The notes under the pieces: model-generated
The model's input: the letters and a program-made list of their open reading frames with translations, nothing else
What the model was told of the DNA's origin: nothing
Database searches by the model: none
Assembly (NCBI RefSeq): GCF_022201045.2
Contig: NC_068556.1
Span: forward strand, 22,859,501 to 22,923,500
Length of the DNA: 64,000 nucleotides
Direction: 5' to 3'
From: Citrus sinensis
Lineage: Eukaryota > Streptophyta > Magnoliopsida > Sapindales > Rutaceae
Made by a program: the position numbers and the translations under genes
Shown: positions 1 through 11,411 of the stretch, in pieces
How the letters are laid out: every line of letters begins with the position of its first letter
Position numbering within the stretch: position 1 is the stretch's first letter

Positions 1-1834
1 ACAAATAAATTACTTTCAAAACTTTGAAGTATTTACGTCCTATTATGAGTCTAGTGGATACATGAGTTGTGTCATAACAAATACATCTTTTTCACAGTTG
101 GAAAAAGTTATTTTCCCCGAACGTGACCCCGAATTTGCTAAAACGTTGCGTAACACGTGTGTTTCATTTGCTTTTTCCTTTTAATTTCCAGCACGTATTT
201 CATTTGCTTTTTCCTTTTATATTGTTTTTGTTTAAACCAATAAAATTGCTTTTTCCTTCTATATTATTTTCGCCTAGTAACAGTATCAAAGATCATGATC
301 AGTCTTCAGTCTTGTTTCCGCCTTCTTCTTCATTGATTGAGTTTTCTAGTTATTTGTAACAATTCTTTGTTTTTTTTTTCATTAACCATATTCTTTGATA
401 GATTTGTATAGATTGGTCAAGGATTGATGATGGGATTTGGGGATTCTTTGTTCATTATTATTCCTTGAATTTTTTACTCTGTGTTCCTATGCATGGAACA
501 ATTTTGATGGATTGATTTCATTGTATTTGTATGTATGAGTTACATACATGATTAAGGAGAAGAATAATAGACTGCAATTGTTCAATTCGGGACGGTGTGT
601 AAGAGATTTCAGTTAGTCAAAAGAATTCAATTCGGGGCAGTGTGTAATAGAGAAAAAGAAATGAGATTTCAGTTCTCAAAAGAAAGAAAAGGAAATGAGA
701 TTTGTGTGGGTTGTCAAAAAAGCAAGAAAATGAAAGGAGAAACATGTGTATGTAAAAGAGAAAAGCAAGAAAAGAGAAAGTGTTAAACGCACCATTTTTA
801 GTTTAATCAAAACGGTACGTTTTACATTCGGAGCGTAAATTCAAGGTTAACTTCGAGGTAAATAGCAGCGCTGTTCACGGTTTTGACTAATTTTTTAATC
901 GAGATACTAATAAGTTGTAACATAATATTTAAACAAAAAACTCTTTAAAATGTTGTACATACGAGCTACAAACCTACATCATAACATAAATATCTATGTA
1001 ACACTTCACAAATTTCTGATTGAAAATTCTAACGGACTGTAATATGAGTATACATAGACATTTTCGAAAAAAATCCAACCAGTTGTTTTGTTTTGTTTTT
1101 GTCTGTATTAAAATCACAGCTTTTGCCGTCTGAATAGCGTTCACTCTTCTCCTTAATGGTGTTACATTTTGAAAAACCTGGGGGTGGACCAAGTCGAAGC
1201 CCAAAATGCGAAGCTTTGGCGCCATGGGCTGGGTATTATTGTGTTCGGTCAATAAACACGTGCAGACTGCGTGCAAAATCATCCACAATGTCCAATCCTA
1301 TCCAAAATTCTAATAATCAAATCAGCACATGCAGTTAAAGAACGCCGCCCTCAATTAAATTACCATAATACCATCCACACAGCCCAGAAAATTCAAATTT
1401 ACGTTTGAAAAACAATGCTTAATCGAGGGTAAATCAGACTTTTTGAAAAACCAGAAAGGCCAGACAACGAGATAATAAATTCGTGTTCGTGTTTATTTTC
1501 AATTTCCTCCGCATTATTTTATTCGTTTATTATGCACAATATTGCACTCTAAATGAATATTCTTATTTAGCCCCTTTATTATTCTCCCATATCAACCAGA
1601 CGAAAAGATCATAACTCAAAATCCCGAGTCGATTCTTCAACTAAGAAAATAAAATAAAAATCCTTAATCGACGGTCACAATCAACACCGAGCTTTGTCGT
1701 TGTACGATTGTAGCTGGAGCTCCGAATTGGACACCACCAGGTCCGAATTGCGGGTTATTGTGAAATTTTGAATTGATACATTCCTTCATTATTTTGTATG
1801 TTATTAATCAATTAATTGATTGTTCTTCCAGATC
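1..1834. other. Intergenic/5' flank, no gene recognised
   Basis: I see no convincing coding region here. The short open frames are low-complexity (Phe/Leu-rich or Lys-rich) and show no family motif. The last part probably holds the promoter and 5' UTR of the lipase gene at 1835. A CAG at 1828-1830, just before its ATG, could be the acceptor of a 5'-UTR intron. Confidence 0.5.
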
Positions 1835-4722
1835 ATGGGGCAGAAAAAATGGTTAATATTGTTGGTGTTTATGTGTCTTTTCACATTCTCTTGTGCTAGA
1901 GGTAATTATTAAACTCATTAATTAAAGTTTTCTTCAATTTTCTTTTTTATGTTTTAACTGGTTAGGTCTACCATAGTGGTATCGATATTAATTAATTTAT
2001 TTTAATTGGCTTGTTAATTAATTAATTAATTATTGGGTTGCATTGCATTTATGTTTGAGAGAGGGATGGATATTTTGATGTACTGGGGATCTTAGCTGCC
2101 TTATTGGGCTTATTTGTAGCTTGAGTTGCTAGGGTCAAATTCTTGCATATCATTAAAACAATGTTTTGTTCCCGTTTGTTGCAGAACTTAGGGTTAAACG
2201 CCATCATAGTCCCCAGGTTTATAATCATACTCTTGCCACAATATTAGTGGAATATGCCTCTGCGGTAAGTTCCCTTTTCTCCGCTGATGACATTGATGTT
2301 GAATGCAATTATTGTGGGATTCTGGACCTATAGGATCTGTTTCAATATGGGGAGGACTTTCTAGTTAAGTCATCTGTAGAATTTTAAGCTGGGGTATTGA
2401 AGAGCCAACTGAACCCCTTGTCTGCTTGTTCTGGTTGTTTAATTCCAATAAATTGATCTGTTCAAATAACTTGTTAACTTGGTTTCAAAAGAGGGATCTT
2501 TAGTTGATCTGTGTGTTAGTATTTCATTTTTGCTTTAAGACATTACCATCAAACTTAGCTGGTGTCAGGCTTGATTCATGTTCTTAAGCGCAATGCCAAG
2601 ATTTTGGTATAAGACAAAGACACTTGTAATGAGGTAACCTTATGTTGGTGAATGAAGCAAACTTTGCTCGTGCAGGTTTATATGTCAGATTTGACTGAAC
2701 TTTTTACATGGACGTGCTCAAGATGTGATGGTCTAACCAAGGTACTTGGTTTGTATATTATTTGTGACTTCTGTGTTTAAGTAGGTCTGTGCTCGAAATA
2801 AATTATTCTAATGCAATTTTAAATGAAAACAGGGCTTTGAAATTATAGAGTTGGTTGTTGATGTCCAGCACTGTTTACAGGTGAATTTTTTCAGCCTGGT
2901 TGGACATTTAGCAATAGCATTGATCCCTCTGGGCATATTTCATTTATATTTTCTCTTCTAGTTTCTGTTCTGATGTCACCGTGACTGTTAATTGATAGGG
3001 ATTTCTTGGGGTGGCAAAGGATCTCAATGCTATTGTTATTGCCTTTAGGGGAACTCAGGAACACAGGTGTAATTTTTTTTTTTTTCATTCTTTAGTTTCT
3101 GTTGATAAATCCAACTGAATTTACTTACAACTTTCATATTTGCAGCATACAGAACTGGATTGAAGACTTATTCTGGAAACAACTTGATATAAACTACCCT
3201 GGCATGTCTGATGCAATGGTGCGTATTGGCTCAATGTTATCATGATGTTTCTATGTTTTATGTGGGTGCCAATAAATTGATATATGGCCTTGATGGAGGG
3301 CAATGTAGGAAAATGATTCATGCAGCTAATTGATGATTATTGATTTGAGTTAATGCATGCTGATCTTTTGCATTGTCTAGGTGCACCATGGATTTTATAG
3401 TGCTTACCACAACACGACCATTCGCCCAGCAATTATAAATGCTGTTGAAAGAGCAAAAGACTTTTATGGAGACCTTAACATTATGGTGACAGGGCATTCA
3501 ATGGGAGGGGCTATGGCTGCCTTTTGTGGACTTGATCTCACCGTAATTACTAATAAGCTTTTCTGACACCATTGAAATTATGCATTGTTTTGTGGCTTTG
3601 TAAGATTTAGAAGATTTAACTCCCATATTGTTGTGAGGATGCAGATTCCAGTGATTGCTGATAGATTTGAACTAAACAGTGTCTTGCACTTGATCTTTTG
3701 GAAAATTTTTTGTCCTTGGTTATTTGTGTATTTGTTCAAGTTGTGTTGAAGTAACATTTCTTTATTTGCAGGTTAATCTGGGAATCCAGAATGTTCAGGT
3801 TATGACTTTTGGACAACCTCGTATTGGCAATGCAGCATTTGCATCCTACTATACCCAACTTGTCCCAAATACATTTCGAGTGACAAATGATCATGACATC
3901 GTGCCTCATCTGCCTCCGTACTATTCCTATTTCCCCCAGAAGACATACCACCACTTCCCAAGAGAGGTAATGGTCTGCTGAGTTATATTACCTATGAATA
4001 AAACTTAAATTAGTTGTGAACTTTAGTTGCAGTTTTAGGGATTGACTGTTGCATCTAGCATTCCCTTTGAGTCTGTGGATGGAATAGACTGTTATGCTCT
4101 GTAGAAATAGACCGATATCCTACGCTTGCTCCTTAGTCCATTCAAGATAACATCTTTGTATGAGAGTCAAGAATCATGTTAATTTCTATTTTGTATTTGG
4201 CTTTTGAAAGTTTCTTCTTTGTTATTCTTTATATAATGGTCTAAAACCTTCTTCTTACTTTCAGGTCTGGTTATATCACATTGGACTGGGAAGCTTAATA
4301 TATGAAGTTGAAAAGATTTGTGATGGTTCAGGTGAAGACCCATCATGCAGCAGGTAAGCCCTTGTGTCTGATATTTTAATTGATTTGGAATTTTGATATT
4401 TGAAATGAATTGAAAATTCAGGAGTTTCACCCATTTCTCTTTTTCAAGATTGAAAGAACCACGGTGTTTGACAAACTGCTGTGAACTCTTTTGACCTTTC
4501 TTATGCAGGTCTGTGACTGGAAACAGCGTTTCAGATCATTTGGTTTACTTTGGTGTTCGGATGGGGTGCAATGAATGGACACCATGTCGAATCGTAATGG
4601 ATCCTCGTGTGGCAGAGTACGGAAAAACTGATCTCAAAGGAAATTTTATTTTGTCCAGGCCGCCTGCCGCTTCTATTTTGAAATTGAGGACAGATTCAGA
4701 TGCTGCAGGCAACCATTTCTAG
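1835..4722 (+). CDS. Class-3 (triacylglycerol-type) lipase, alpha/beta hydrolase
   Basis: Ten coding exons join in frame into 353 residues: 1835-1901, 2185-2264, 2676-2741, 2833-2880, 2999-3066, 3146-3218, 3381-3542, 3772-3966, 4265-4353, 4509-4722. The N terminus (MGQKKWLILLVFMCLFTFSC) is a clear signal peptide, so secretion or ER entry is likely. The oxyanion-side motif FRGTQ is followed by the nucleophile elbow GHSMGG (Ser about 174). The triad is probably completed by Asp about 230 in NDHDIVPHLPP and His about 293 in SDHL. The family (Pfam Lipase_3) hydrolyses acyl esters of glycerolipids, but the physiological substrate cannot be read from sequence. Several Cys in residues 50-80 and near the C terminus fit a disulfide-bonded secreted enzyme. 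All introns are GT-AG and no break is seen. It resembles the Arabidopsis At5g18640-type lipases. Confidence 0.93.
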
Positions 4723-5773
4723 TATCTTGTTTGGGTCAGCTTGTGAACTCTTTTGGTAATAGCCAAGAGGTTAGTTCTGGATTTTCACCGAAAACAAGTG
4801 TTTTCCTTCCTTTCCTGTCAGAGGTGTACTTTATTAATATTATTGGATCAGCGTTGGGTTCTGAAGGAATCTGTGTGTACATAGCTATTCAATGTGTATA
4901 TTCATTATCCTTGTTAATATGTGTACCCATACCTTCCACTATAGCAGGAAAGCTGGTGTGGTCTTTCAATGTATTAAAAATGCAAGTTCCAAATCTGAAG
5001 TAGTCTATCATTCTTGTTTTCCGGGATAGTCTGGTTTTGTTATACTTTTGATATCATGTTATGGTAGCATCCCACATTCCAGGGAAAATGAAGTTTCGCC
5101 TTCTGTTAAGTGCCCATGAATAATGGGCAGTTCTTTTAGGAATTATTTTGTGCTTTCATGGGAGACTTGCACTTGTTACTATTATATCTAAACCACGCTG
5201 TTGGAATCTCAAATCTTTTTTTGTCGAATAAGAACGTTGAACCTTGTGTCAAGTCACAACTTGTTCCTCTGGATATTAAAGTCTCGTTTTCTGGGTGGTT
5301 TTGATAGGAATTTAAAAGTTTTTTATATTATGGTTTTCCCTTTGGAACTCTAATATTATTTTTTTTTTTCTATTTCTTTTAAGTCCTTTAACACCTCCAT
5401 GAAAAAATTTAGAAGTTTTCAGTGAAATAGGTCGTAATATCGTCTAAGATAGCTGGGAATAGGAAGCCACAATGAAACTCTAAATGGTTGAAGCAGCGGT
5501 GGTACAACAAAAATGTAATTCCGTTACTTGAGAAATTAACTCAGCTATATGTAATGAAAAACAAGTTGTTGACGTTAGAGTATTGCAGCTGCTGCATTAT
5601 ATAGTTTTATCATTGATACATTAAACGGAGGACTAAGAGTACACTTGATGAACAAGAAATATTCTGCAGACAACTTTCCCCTTCAAACAGTCTTCAAATG
5701 CCCACTTGGTGAAGCAGCCGATTGTTCTTGTGCCTGCACATTCAGAACCCCTTTTAAGTTTCTGTCTGAAAAA
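4723..5773. other. 3' flank of lipase and intergenic DNA
   Basis: The lipase 3' UTR probably extends into this stretch. The open frame at 4731-5003 directly downstream has no recognisable domain and I treat it as UTR. Nothing else is supported. Confidence 0.4.
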
Positions 5774-6545
5774 CTAAAGTGCATGCAGAACTGCTTCGGA
5801 AACTTTAAATACCTTTTCAGCATTATCAAGGTTCTTATCTGCATTAGCAGCTGCGGCTGAAACTGAAACCTCCGCTTTAACAGCTGGTGCTTTTTCTTTT
5901 TCATTCTCTGTTTCCTTGGTCAAGTTCTCTTCCTTCTTCTCACTTGCACCCTCTGCTGTACCATGTATCAGCAAATTGAATTATCGAAAGCACACATGCA
6001 TGATGCAATATTATTAGTTCAGTTAATTTAGGTGATCACAAACCATTTTTGGCTTCTGGTATTGTTTCTTGAGCCAATTTTTTCTCTTCCGTTACAGCAT
6101 TAACATCGTCAACTTTCTCTTTGTCATTGAACAAGCTCTCCTTTCCCACTTCAGGGCGCGGAGAGTCATACTCAGACTTCTCAGACCTTCCCTCAATTCC
6201 ATCAATGGATTCCTCTTCTTTCCTCGATGAAAAAAATCGATTTGGTGACTCTTTCGCTATCAATCTCTCCTTTTCCTTGTTATTACCATGGCTATCTCCT
6301 TCCTTTGCTTCTGTGTTTTCGGCTATATCCTTTATATGATGATCAGCCGCCACAGGTACTAGGTCTCCATTTGCTTCATTGTTATTATGCTTGACATTTT
6401 GATCCCCTTCTTTTCCTTGTTGTTGCGCCAATAATGAGGCATTTTCGATGTCTTTGCTCTTCTTTGATTGCTCACCAGCATCCGATTTCTTCCTGGTGAT
6501 TGTGTTCCCACTTGCAACATCATGTTTTGATTCTCCACAACCCAT
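5774..6545 (-). CDS. Putative N-myristoylated, acidic Lys/Glu-rich protein
   Basis: Two exons on the - strand (6545-6044 and 5952-5774) give about 226 residues. I chose the ATG at 6545 rather than the upstream in-frame one because it gives MGCGESK: Gly2 with a small residue at position 6 is a myristoylation signal, and Cys3 could be palmitoylated. The rest is hydrophilic, rich in Lys, Glu, Asp and Asn, and predicted disordered, with no catalytic motif. The C-terminal exon holds a short Ala-rich helix (SAAAANADKNLDNAEKVFK). The exon-2 acceptor reads CAGCAG, so two splice forms differing by one residue are possible (exon start at 5955 or 5952). A lipid-anchored membrane-peripheral protein is the inference; its function is unknown. 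Confidence 0.72.
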
Positions 6546-8863
6546 TTCTGTGAATTTTGGTAGATGAAAAAGAATTAAATTATTACGTCTTTGATAAAAG
6601 CCGGCATTGCTGCATGGGCTTGATTTGATATACTTGTACATTTTTCTTGATAATTAAGTAAACAGTTTTTTCTGTTATGTTCTGAAGGTTGATAATTGAT
6701 ATGGGTTGATTAAACTGATTGGTAACTGAAGGGATGCATTTTTAGACTCTGTAGCAAGATCTTGTGCTGGCTGCTGGTGACATTTGCCTAAATTTGGTTC
6801 ACTTTTCAGTTTCCGTTGAAAGCCTCATTTAGATTATAAAACTGAATATAATTAATTAGGCAGTTGTGAAGCAAACTGAATAGATCACTGCTAAATTGAT
6901 GATTTTAAGGAAAATGATTCAAATCTCTTTTTGTTTGACAAAATTAATCATATTCGATATTTTTTTTTTTGGAACGAAAGTTGATTCTCGGTCTTTTTAA
7001 AATAGGCAAATCTGACAATTGAAACATGAATAAACATTAGCACAGATTTTGAAAGTAAAACTGTTGGTGGCTAACATAATATTATTAACGAACATTTTTC
7101 AAAAATATGAAGCACATGCACAATAACAACTACTTATTGAGTTTTTTTTTTAATTACATGAAACTATTGCTCATATTACAATTCATATTATATAAAATTA
7201 CAACTGATAACTATAATCAAATAAGTAATGTAATTAGTTAATATTAAATCTTATACAGTATTGTTTAAATTTTAACATTTTCCAATATTAAAAGACGTCA
7301 ATTCCACTTATATTTTGAAAGGGAGAATACTGTTTTCACTTGAATTTAAAGAATGAATTAAATTCTCATGATATTTTTGTGAGGGTTTGAACCATGACCG
7401 AATGAGTTTGTCGTGTGGTTAATTATTTCTTAAGTTCTTTGTTTCAACTTTTATTGGAACCTTTTTTCGATGAATGGTTTGGAACATGACTTGCTCCAAT
7501 TCAATTAATTGAACTTGCGAGCTTCGTTATGTTATGTTCCATTAATTTCTGTTATGTTCGGCCATTGCTGTAAAAATATTTTCAAAATGAAGAAGACAAA
7601 AAGTACATCTACTGTTGGGGCATTGGGCATGCATGATGATAAGGGACGTGCATCAGTGCATGTGCTCTGATCGATCTGTTGAGGTGGATTGATAAGAATG
7701 AACTTCTCTCATCCCATATATTCTTAATAATATAAAAAAATAAAAAAAATTATCACTGCACCATCTCTTTTTTATTTTATGTTCATCCAACTATTAAAAA
7801 ATTTTAATATATTATCTGTACTATTTTTTTTTAAATTTATATCAACTAGTCACTTTTTAACTAACATCGTTAAATAATTTAAATGAAATGACAATTTTAC
7901 CCTTAAATAAATTAAAAAATTATTTTATTTTGCAAAAACTTTAAAAAATAAAAAAATTATAATTATAAAAATACTCCTAAATTTAATATAAAAAAATGTG
8001 TTGTGTTTAACCGAATAAAAGAAAACGAATGTCAAAAAAATGTTTAATGTCAGCAAGGTTAGGTGTGAATTCATTAGCTTTTTTTTCAACACACACCAAC
8101 CCACAATTGAATAGAAATGCAGCAAATCACACACAACCTATACACGCTAAAACTCTTCCCATTAAATATTTTTCTACTTTGAGATTCAAGTTGTAATCAT
8201 AAATTAGCTCCACATGTACAAATTCATCAAATCTTTCCCCAGCCACCATTATTGTTTTTATTTCTGCTATTATTATTACTATTTATAATTGGGAGATTTT
8301 CAATTTGTCCTTACTAAAATCAATAATACTATTTAACCCCTACTTTTTTTTCATAATATTCAAAAACTCCCTTGATACAAAAAATTTAAAAGAAAAAAAA
8401 AGATAAATGAGTTATAGATCTTAAAATTTGTATCCTTTTCATGTTAACCAAACACATATCTTAATATATAAAAATTGAAAGCTTGAGATTAACTCAAGAA
8501 TCAAGATATGCATGAATGAGCAACTTGCTATATATCACTTGTATGTGGTAGATCGATAAGCCAACTTGCGGTAAAGCAACACTTAGTCAATAGATCTAAT
8601 AATGGTTTCGTAAATAAATGTGTTATATTTAAGGCTATTGCTGCCGCTTGATCTTTGTTTGTATATCAGGACCGCTCAATCTAACTTTCATCTAAGTGCA
8701 CGGAACCCGAGAGCTGGGTACTTTAAAGAATTTCTTGCAGTCAAGCAATCGTTCTGCACCTCCTAGAAATTGTAAAATAGAAATGAACAAGAAAGGAACA
8801 TTTCCGATCGCATATAAACTTTAGACACAGCCTTTTGTTTTTTTATAAGTATATATATTTATT
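6546..8863. other. AT-rich intergenic DNA
   Basis: This is very AT-rich sequence with poly-A/T runs, most extreme at 7700-8050. It includes the promoter side of the - strand gene starting at 6545. I find no gene. The 69-residue - strand frame at 7925-8134 is Phe/Ile-rich translation of AT-rich DNA. Confidence 0.5.
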
Positions 8864-9154
8864 GGGTAACTATGGTACCACAGTGGTACCATACCACAAT
8901 TGGATCCAACCATTAAATTTAATTATGGTGACTACTGTAGGCTGAATCCAATAGTACCATACCACAACTGGATCTAGCCATTAGATTCAATTCTGATGAC
9001 TACTATAGGCTGGATTCAATGGTACCATATCACAGTGGTATCATACCACAATTGAATTTAATTATTGGATCCAACTTACAGTAGTCACCAGAATTGAATT
9101 TAATAACTGGATCCAGTTGTGATATGGTACCACTATGATACCATAATTTTACCC
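8864..9154. repeat. Foldback (MITE-like) element, 291 bp
   Basis: The left end GGGTAACTATGGTACCAC pairs with the inverted right end, where the reverse complement starts GGGTAAAATTATGGTATCAT. The left half contains two direct copies of a unit with GGTACCATACCACAA, GGATC and GACTACT, and the right half carries the same unit inverted. The whole piece can therefore fold into a long hairpin. I do not see a convincing target duplication, so the superfamily is not assigned. Confidence 0.75.
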
Positions 9155-9716
9155 GTATTTTGATATATTTTCATAAAAATAAAAGTGATCACATTTACCC
9201 TTGCTGGTATCTATTGTTAGCTTATAACAGTCGGTGGGTTAAGCTGAGGTTGAGATGTTTTTTTTTTTTGAGTTAAAGGTTGAGACTTGAGATAGAGAAA
9301 AGGTAACTCCTAAAATGCAATTATATACTCGTGAAGTAATAAATTAAATATATTTAACACGTGGTAAAATGGGTTGGTAGTAGTATTACAGGATTTTTAA
9401 ATCATGGCAAAATAACAACCACACTTATATAAAATGACGAAATGGTTGGCGAGGCTTTATTGTTTATACAAATAGTTATAGATACTTTTTTTTTGAATAA
9501 TTATTTGATTTTATTATAATGATCCAACTGTATTTATTCCCTTATTTTAGACATAATTATTAAAAAACAAAAGAGTTGTATGTTAGAAAAGAGACAATTT
9601 TACCAAATCAAAGCACGGGAAATTTTTGTCCTTTTCCTTAAGATTATCGCGGTTAATTAGTTGACGTTTTTAGAAAGTAAAACAAAAATTTACCTGTGAA
9701 ATAGTTGTATTGTTAA
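9155..9716. other. Intergenic, no gene seen
   Basis: AT-rich sequence between the foldback element and the hAT-like element. No ORF with family features. Confidence 0.4.
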
Positions 9717-9724
9717 CTTGTTAT
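9717..9724. repeat. Left 8-bp target site duplication
   Basis: CTTGTTAT here is repeated exactly at 10829-10836, immediately outside the two inverted ends of the element between them. Confidence 0.85.
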
Positions 9725-10828
9725 TATGGCTGGGCAAACGGTTCGGTTTTTACCGAATCGAACCGAAAAAATTTAATTTGGTTCGGTTCAGTTCTAAGGT
9801 AAAAAACTGAATGGTTTGAAATTTCAAGAACCAATTGGTTTACATTCGGTTCGGTTTACCGAAGAACCGATCGGTTCAGTCCAATTATTTACAAATTAAT
9901 TTAATCAAAATTCAAAATAAAAAATAAAAAATGCTAAATCACAAATTCTCTTTTTCTAATTCCTAATTTCGTAACCCTAATTCCTAAACCTAAAGTCCAA
10001 AATCCAGCTCTCTCCCTCGTCGGATCGGTGACTCGTGGCCTCTCCTGGGTCCCTTGCATCACGGTCAGCGGTGGCGCATCTCTTCAAGCGTGGTGACGCC
10101 GTCAAAGCCGTCGGTCCCTCACGGTTTCAAGCGTTTAGTAGCTCGGTGCCTCGGTCCCGCGGTCCCTCACGCTCACAGTCGAAGGCTCAAAGCCCTCAGT
10201 CCCTTACGCTCACGGTCTTCAAGCGTGGTGACGCTGTCAAAGCCCTCGTTCCCTCACGCTCACGCTCACGGTTTCACGCCGCTCGTCTTCGGGCCTCACT
10301 GCTCTAACCGCCACTCATCACTCACTGCTGCAGGTTAATCTTCACTGCTATAGGTTATTTTTTTTAATTTATGTTGTGGCAGTCTGAAATTGTGTTTGAA
10401 TTTGTGGAGGCGTTTGTGGAAGTGGAGGTGTTGGTTGCTGGCGGCCTGAAATTGTACAAGTAAAGTCAAAGGAGTTGTTGTATAATTGTATATTGTGAAA
10501 ATGTTTGTGAAATTGTACATTGCTTTCGGAATTTTTATGGAGGTGTTGGTGTATAGTTGTTGTAACCAAACGAAATCTGACCCTGCAACAAGGAAAAATC
10601 AAAAGATACATGATCTTAGTTTAATTGCCAGAGATATATTAATTATGGAGTAAAGATAGTCCAAACAAAACTATAAAATACAGGTATATGTGCGAATCGA
10701 ACCAAACCGAAATGTTTTTATTCGGTTCTAAAATTCGGTTCGGTTTGATTTGAGTTTTTAAGAACTTGGTTCCGATTTGATTCGGTTCGGAGCCCGAACC
10801 GAACCGAACCGAAAAATGTCCACCCCTA
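9725..10828. mobile_element. Non-autonomous hAT-like DNA transposon, 1,104 bp
   Basis: The left end TATGGCTGGGCAAACGGTTC and the inverted right end (reverse complement TAGGGGTGGACATTTTTCGG) are matching terminal repeats. Both are followed by subterminal CGGTTCGGTT/CCGAACC repeats. A perfect 8-bp target duplication (CTTGTTAT) flanks the element, as expected for hAT. The interior (about 10010-10340) is unusually GC-rich and holds two near-copies of a segment containing CTTCAAGCGTGGTGACGC. No transposase is recognisable. The open frame at 10035-10307 begins with GTG, not ATG, and has no family match; it may be captured host sequence. Confidence 0.88.
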
Positions 10829-10836
10829 CTTGTTAT
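10829..10836. repeat. Right 8-bp target site duplication
   Basis: CTTGTTAT, identical to 9717-9724. Confidence 0.85.
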
Positions 10837-11411
10837 AATCAAAACTAAACCACCATTACAGTCAAATCCTTCAACATTTTCACCTTCTTGATCTCAGCAC
10901 GATGATTTTGCTTTCAGATTCCATTTTTGGATTCATCTCCCTTTCTCCGAACAATCGAGGATTCATCGAAATTGCATCGTGTTTGGAGTCTGTTTGTTGA
11001 AAAGCCACAGAGAGAACCCGTTCATTGCCTTGAAATTGTTGCGTTACTTTTGGGTCCCTCCGAATTTCTATTCGCTCAGATTACGGCGCCATCACTCATC
11101 AGTCCCCACTTGAATTGATTTATCCATCCAATCCTCAGTTAAAATAGTGTTATTTGAACAACAATAAAAATTGTAACCAAATAAAGAAACCAACCAAATG
11201 GGAAAATGACGGAATAATAATAATAAAAAAAAAGATTGTCTTTTACAAAGATGAAGCTTTGTTTATTCGATACTTTTATCCCTATAATAAACACCCATCT
11301 TCTCTTTGAGGGTTGGTACAAACTAGAACCAACTAACCTATCTTCCCAAGTCAGGAAAGTCTCTTTCTTCTTCGTTTCGTTGGCTTTGCCTTGCTTGCTC
11401 TGCAGATCCCC
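10837..11411. other. Upstream region / 5' UTR of the RING-finger gene
   Basis: Promoter and 5' UTR of the next gene are expected here. The CTCTGCAG at 11398-11405, seven bases before the ATG, is a plausible acceptor of a 5'-UTR intron. No separate gene is seen. Confidence 0.4.

Noticed and set aside
595-786. 63-codon + strand frame
   Set aside because: Low-complexity Lys/Arg/Glu-rich translation of a purine-rich region; no ATG start, no family motif and no splice partners.
10035-10307. 90-codon frame with two FKRGDAVKA repeats
   Set aside because: Begins with GTG, lies inside the hAT-like element, and the repeat comes from a DNA-level duplication. Not annotated as a gene, only noted as possible captured sequence.
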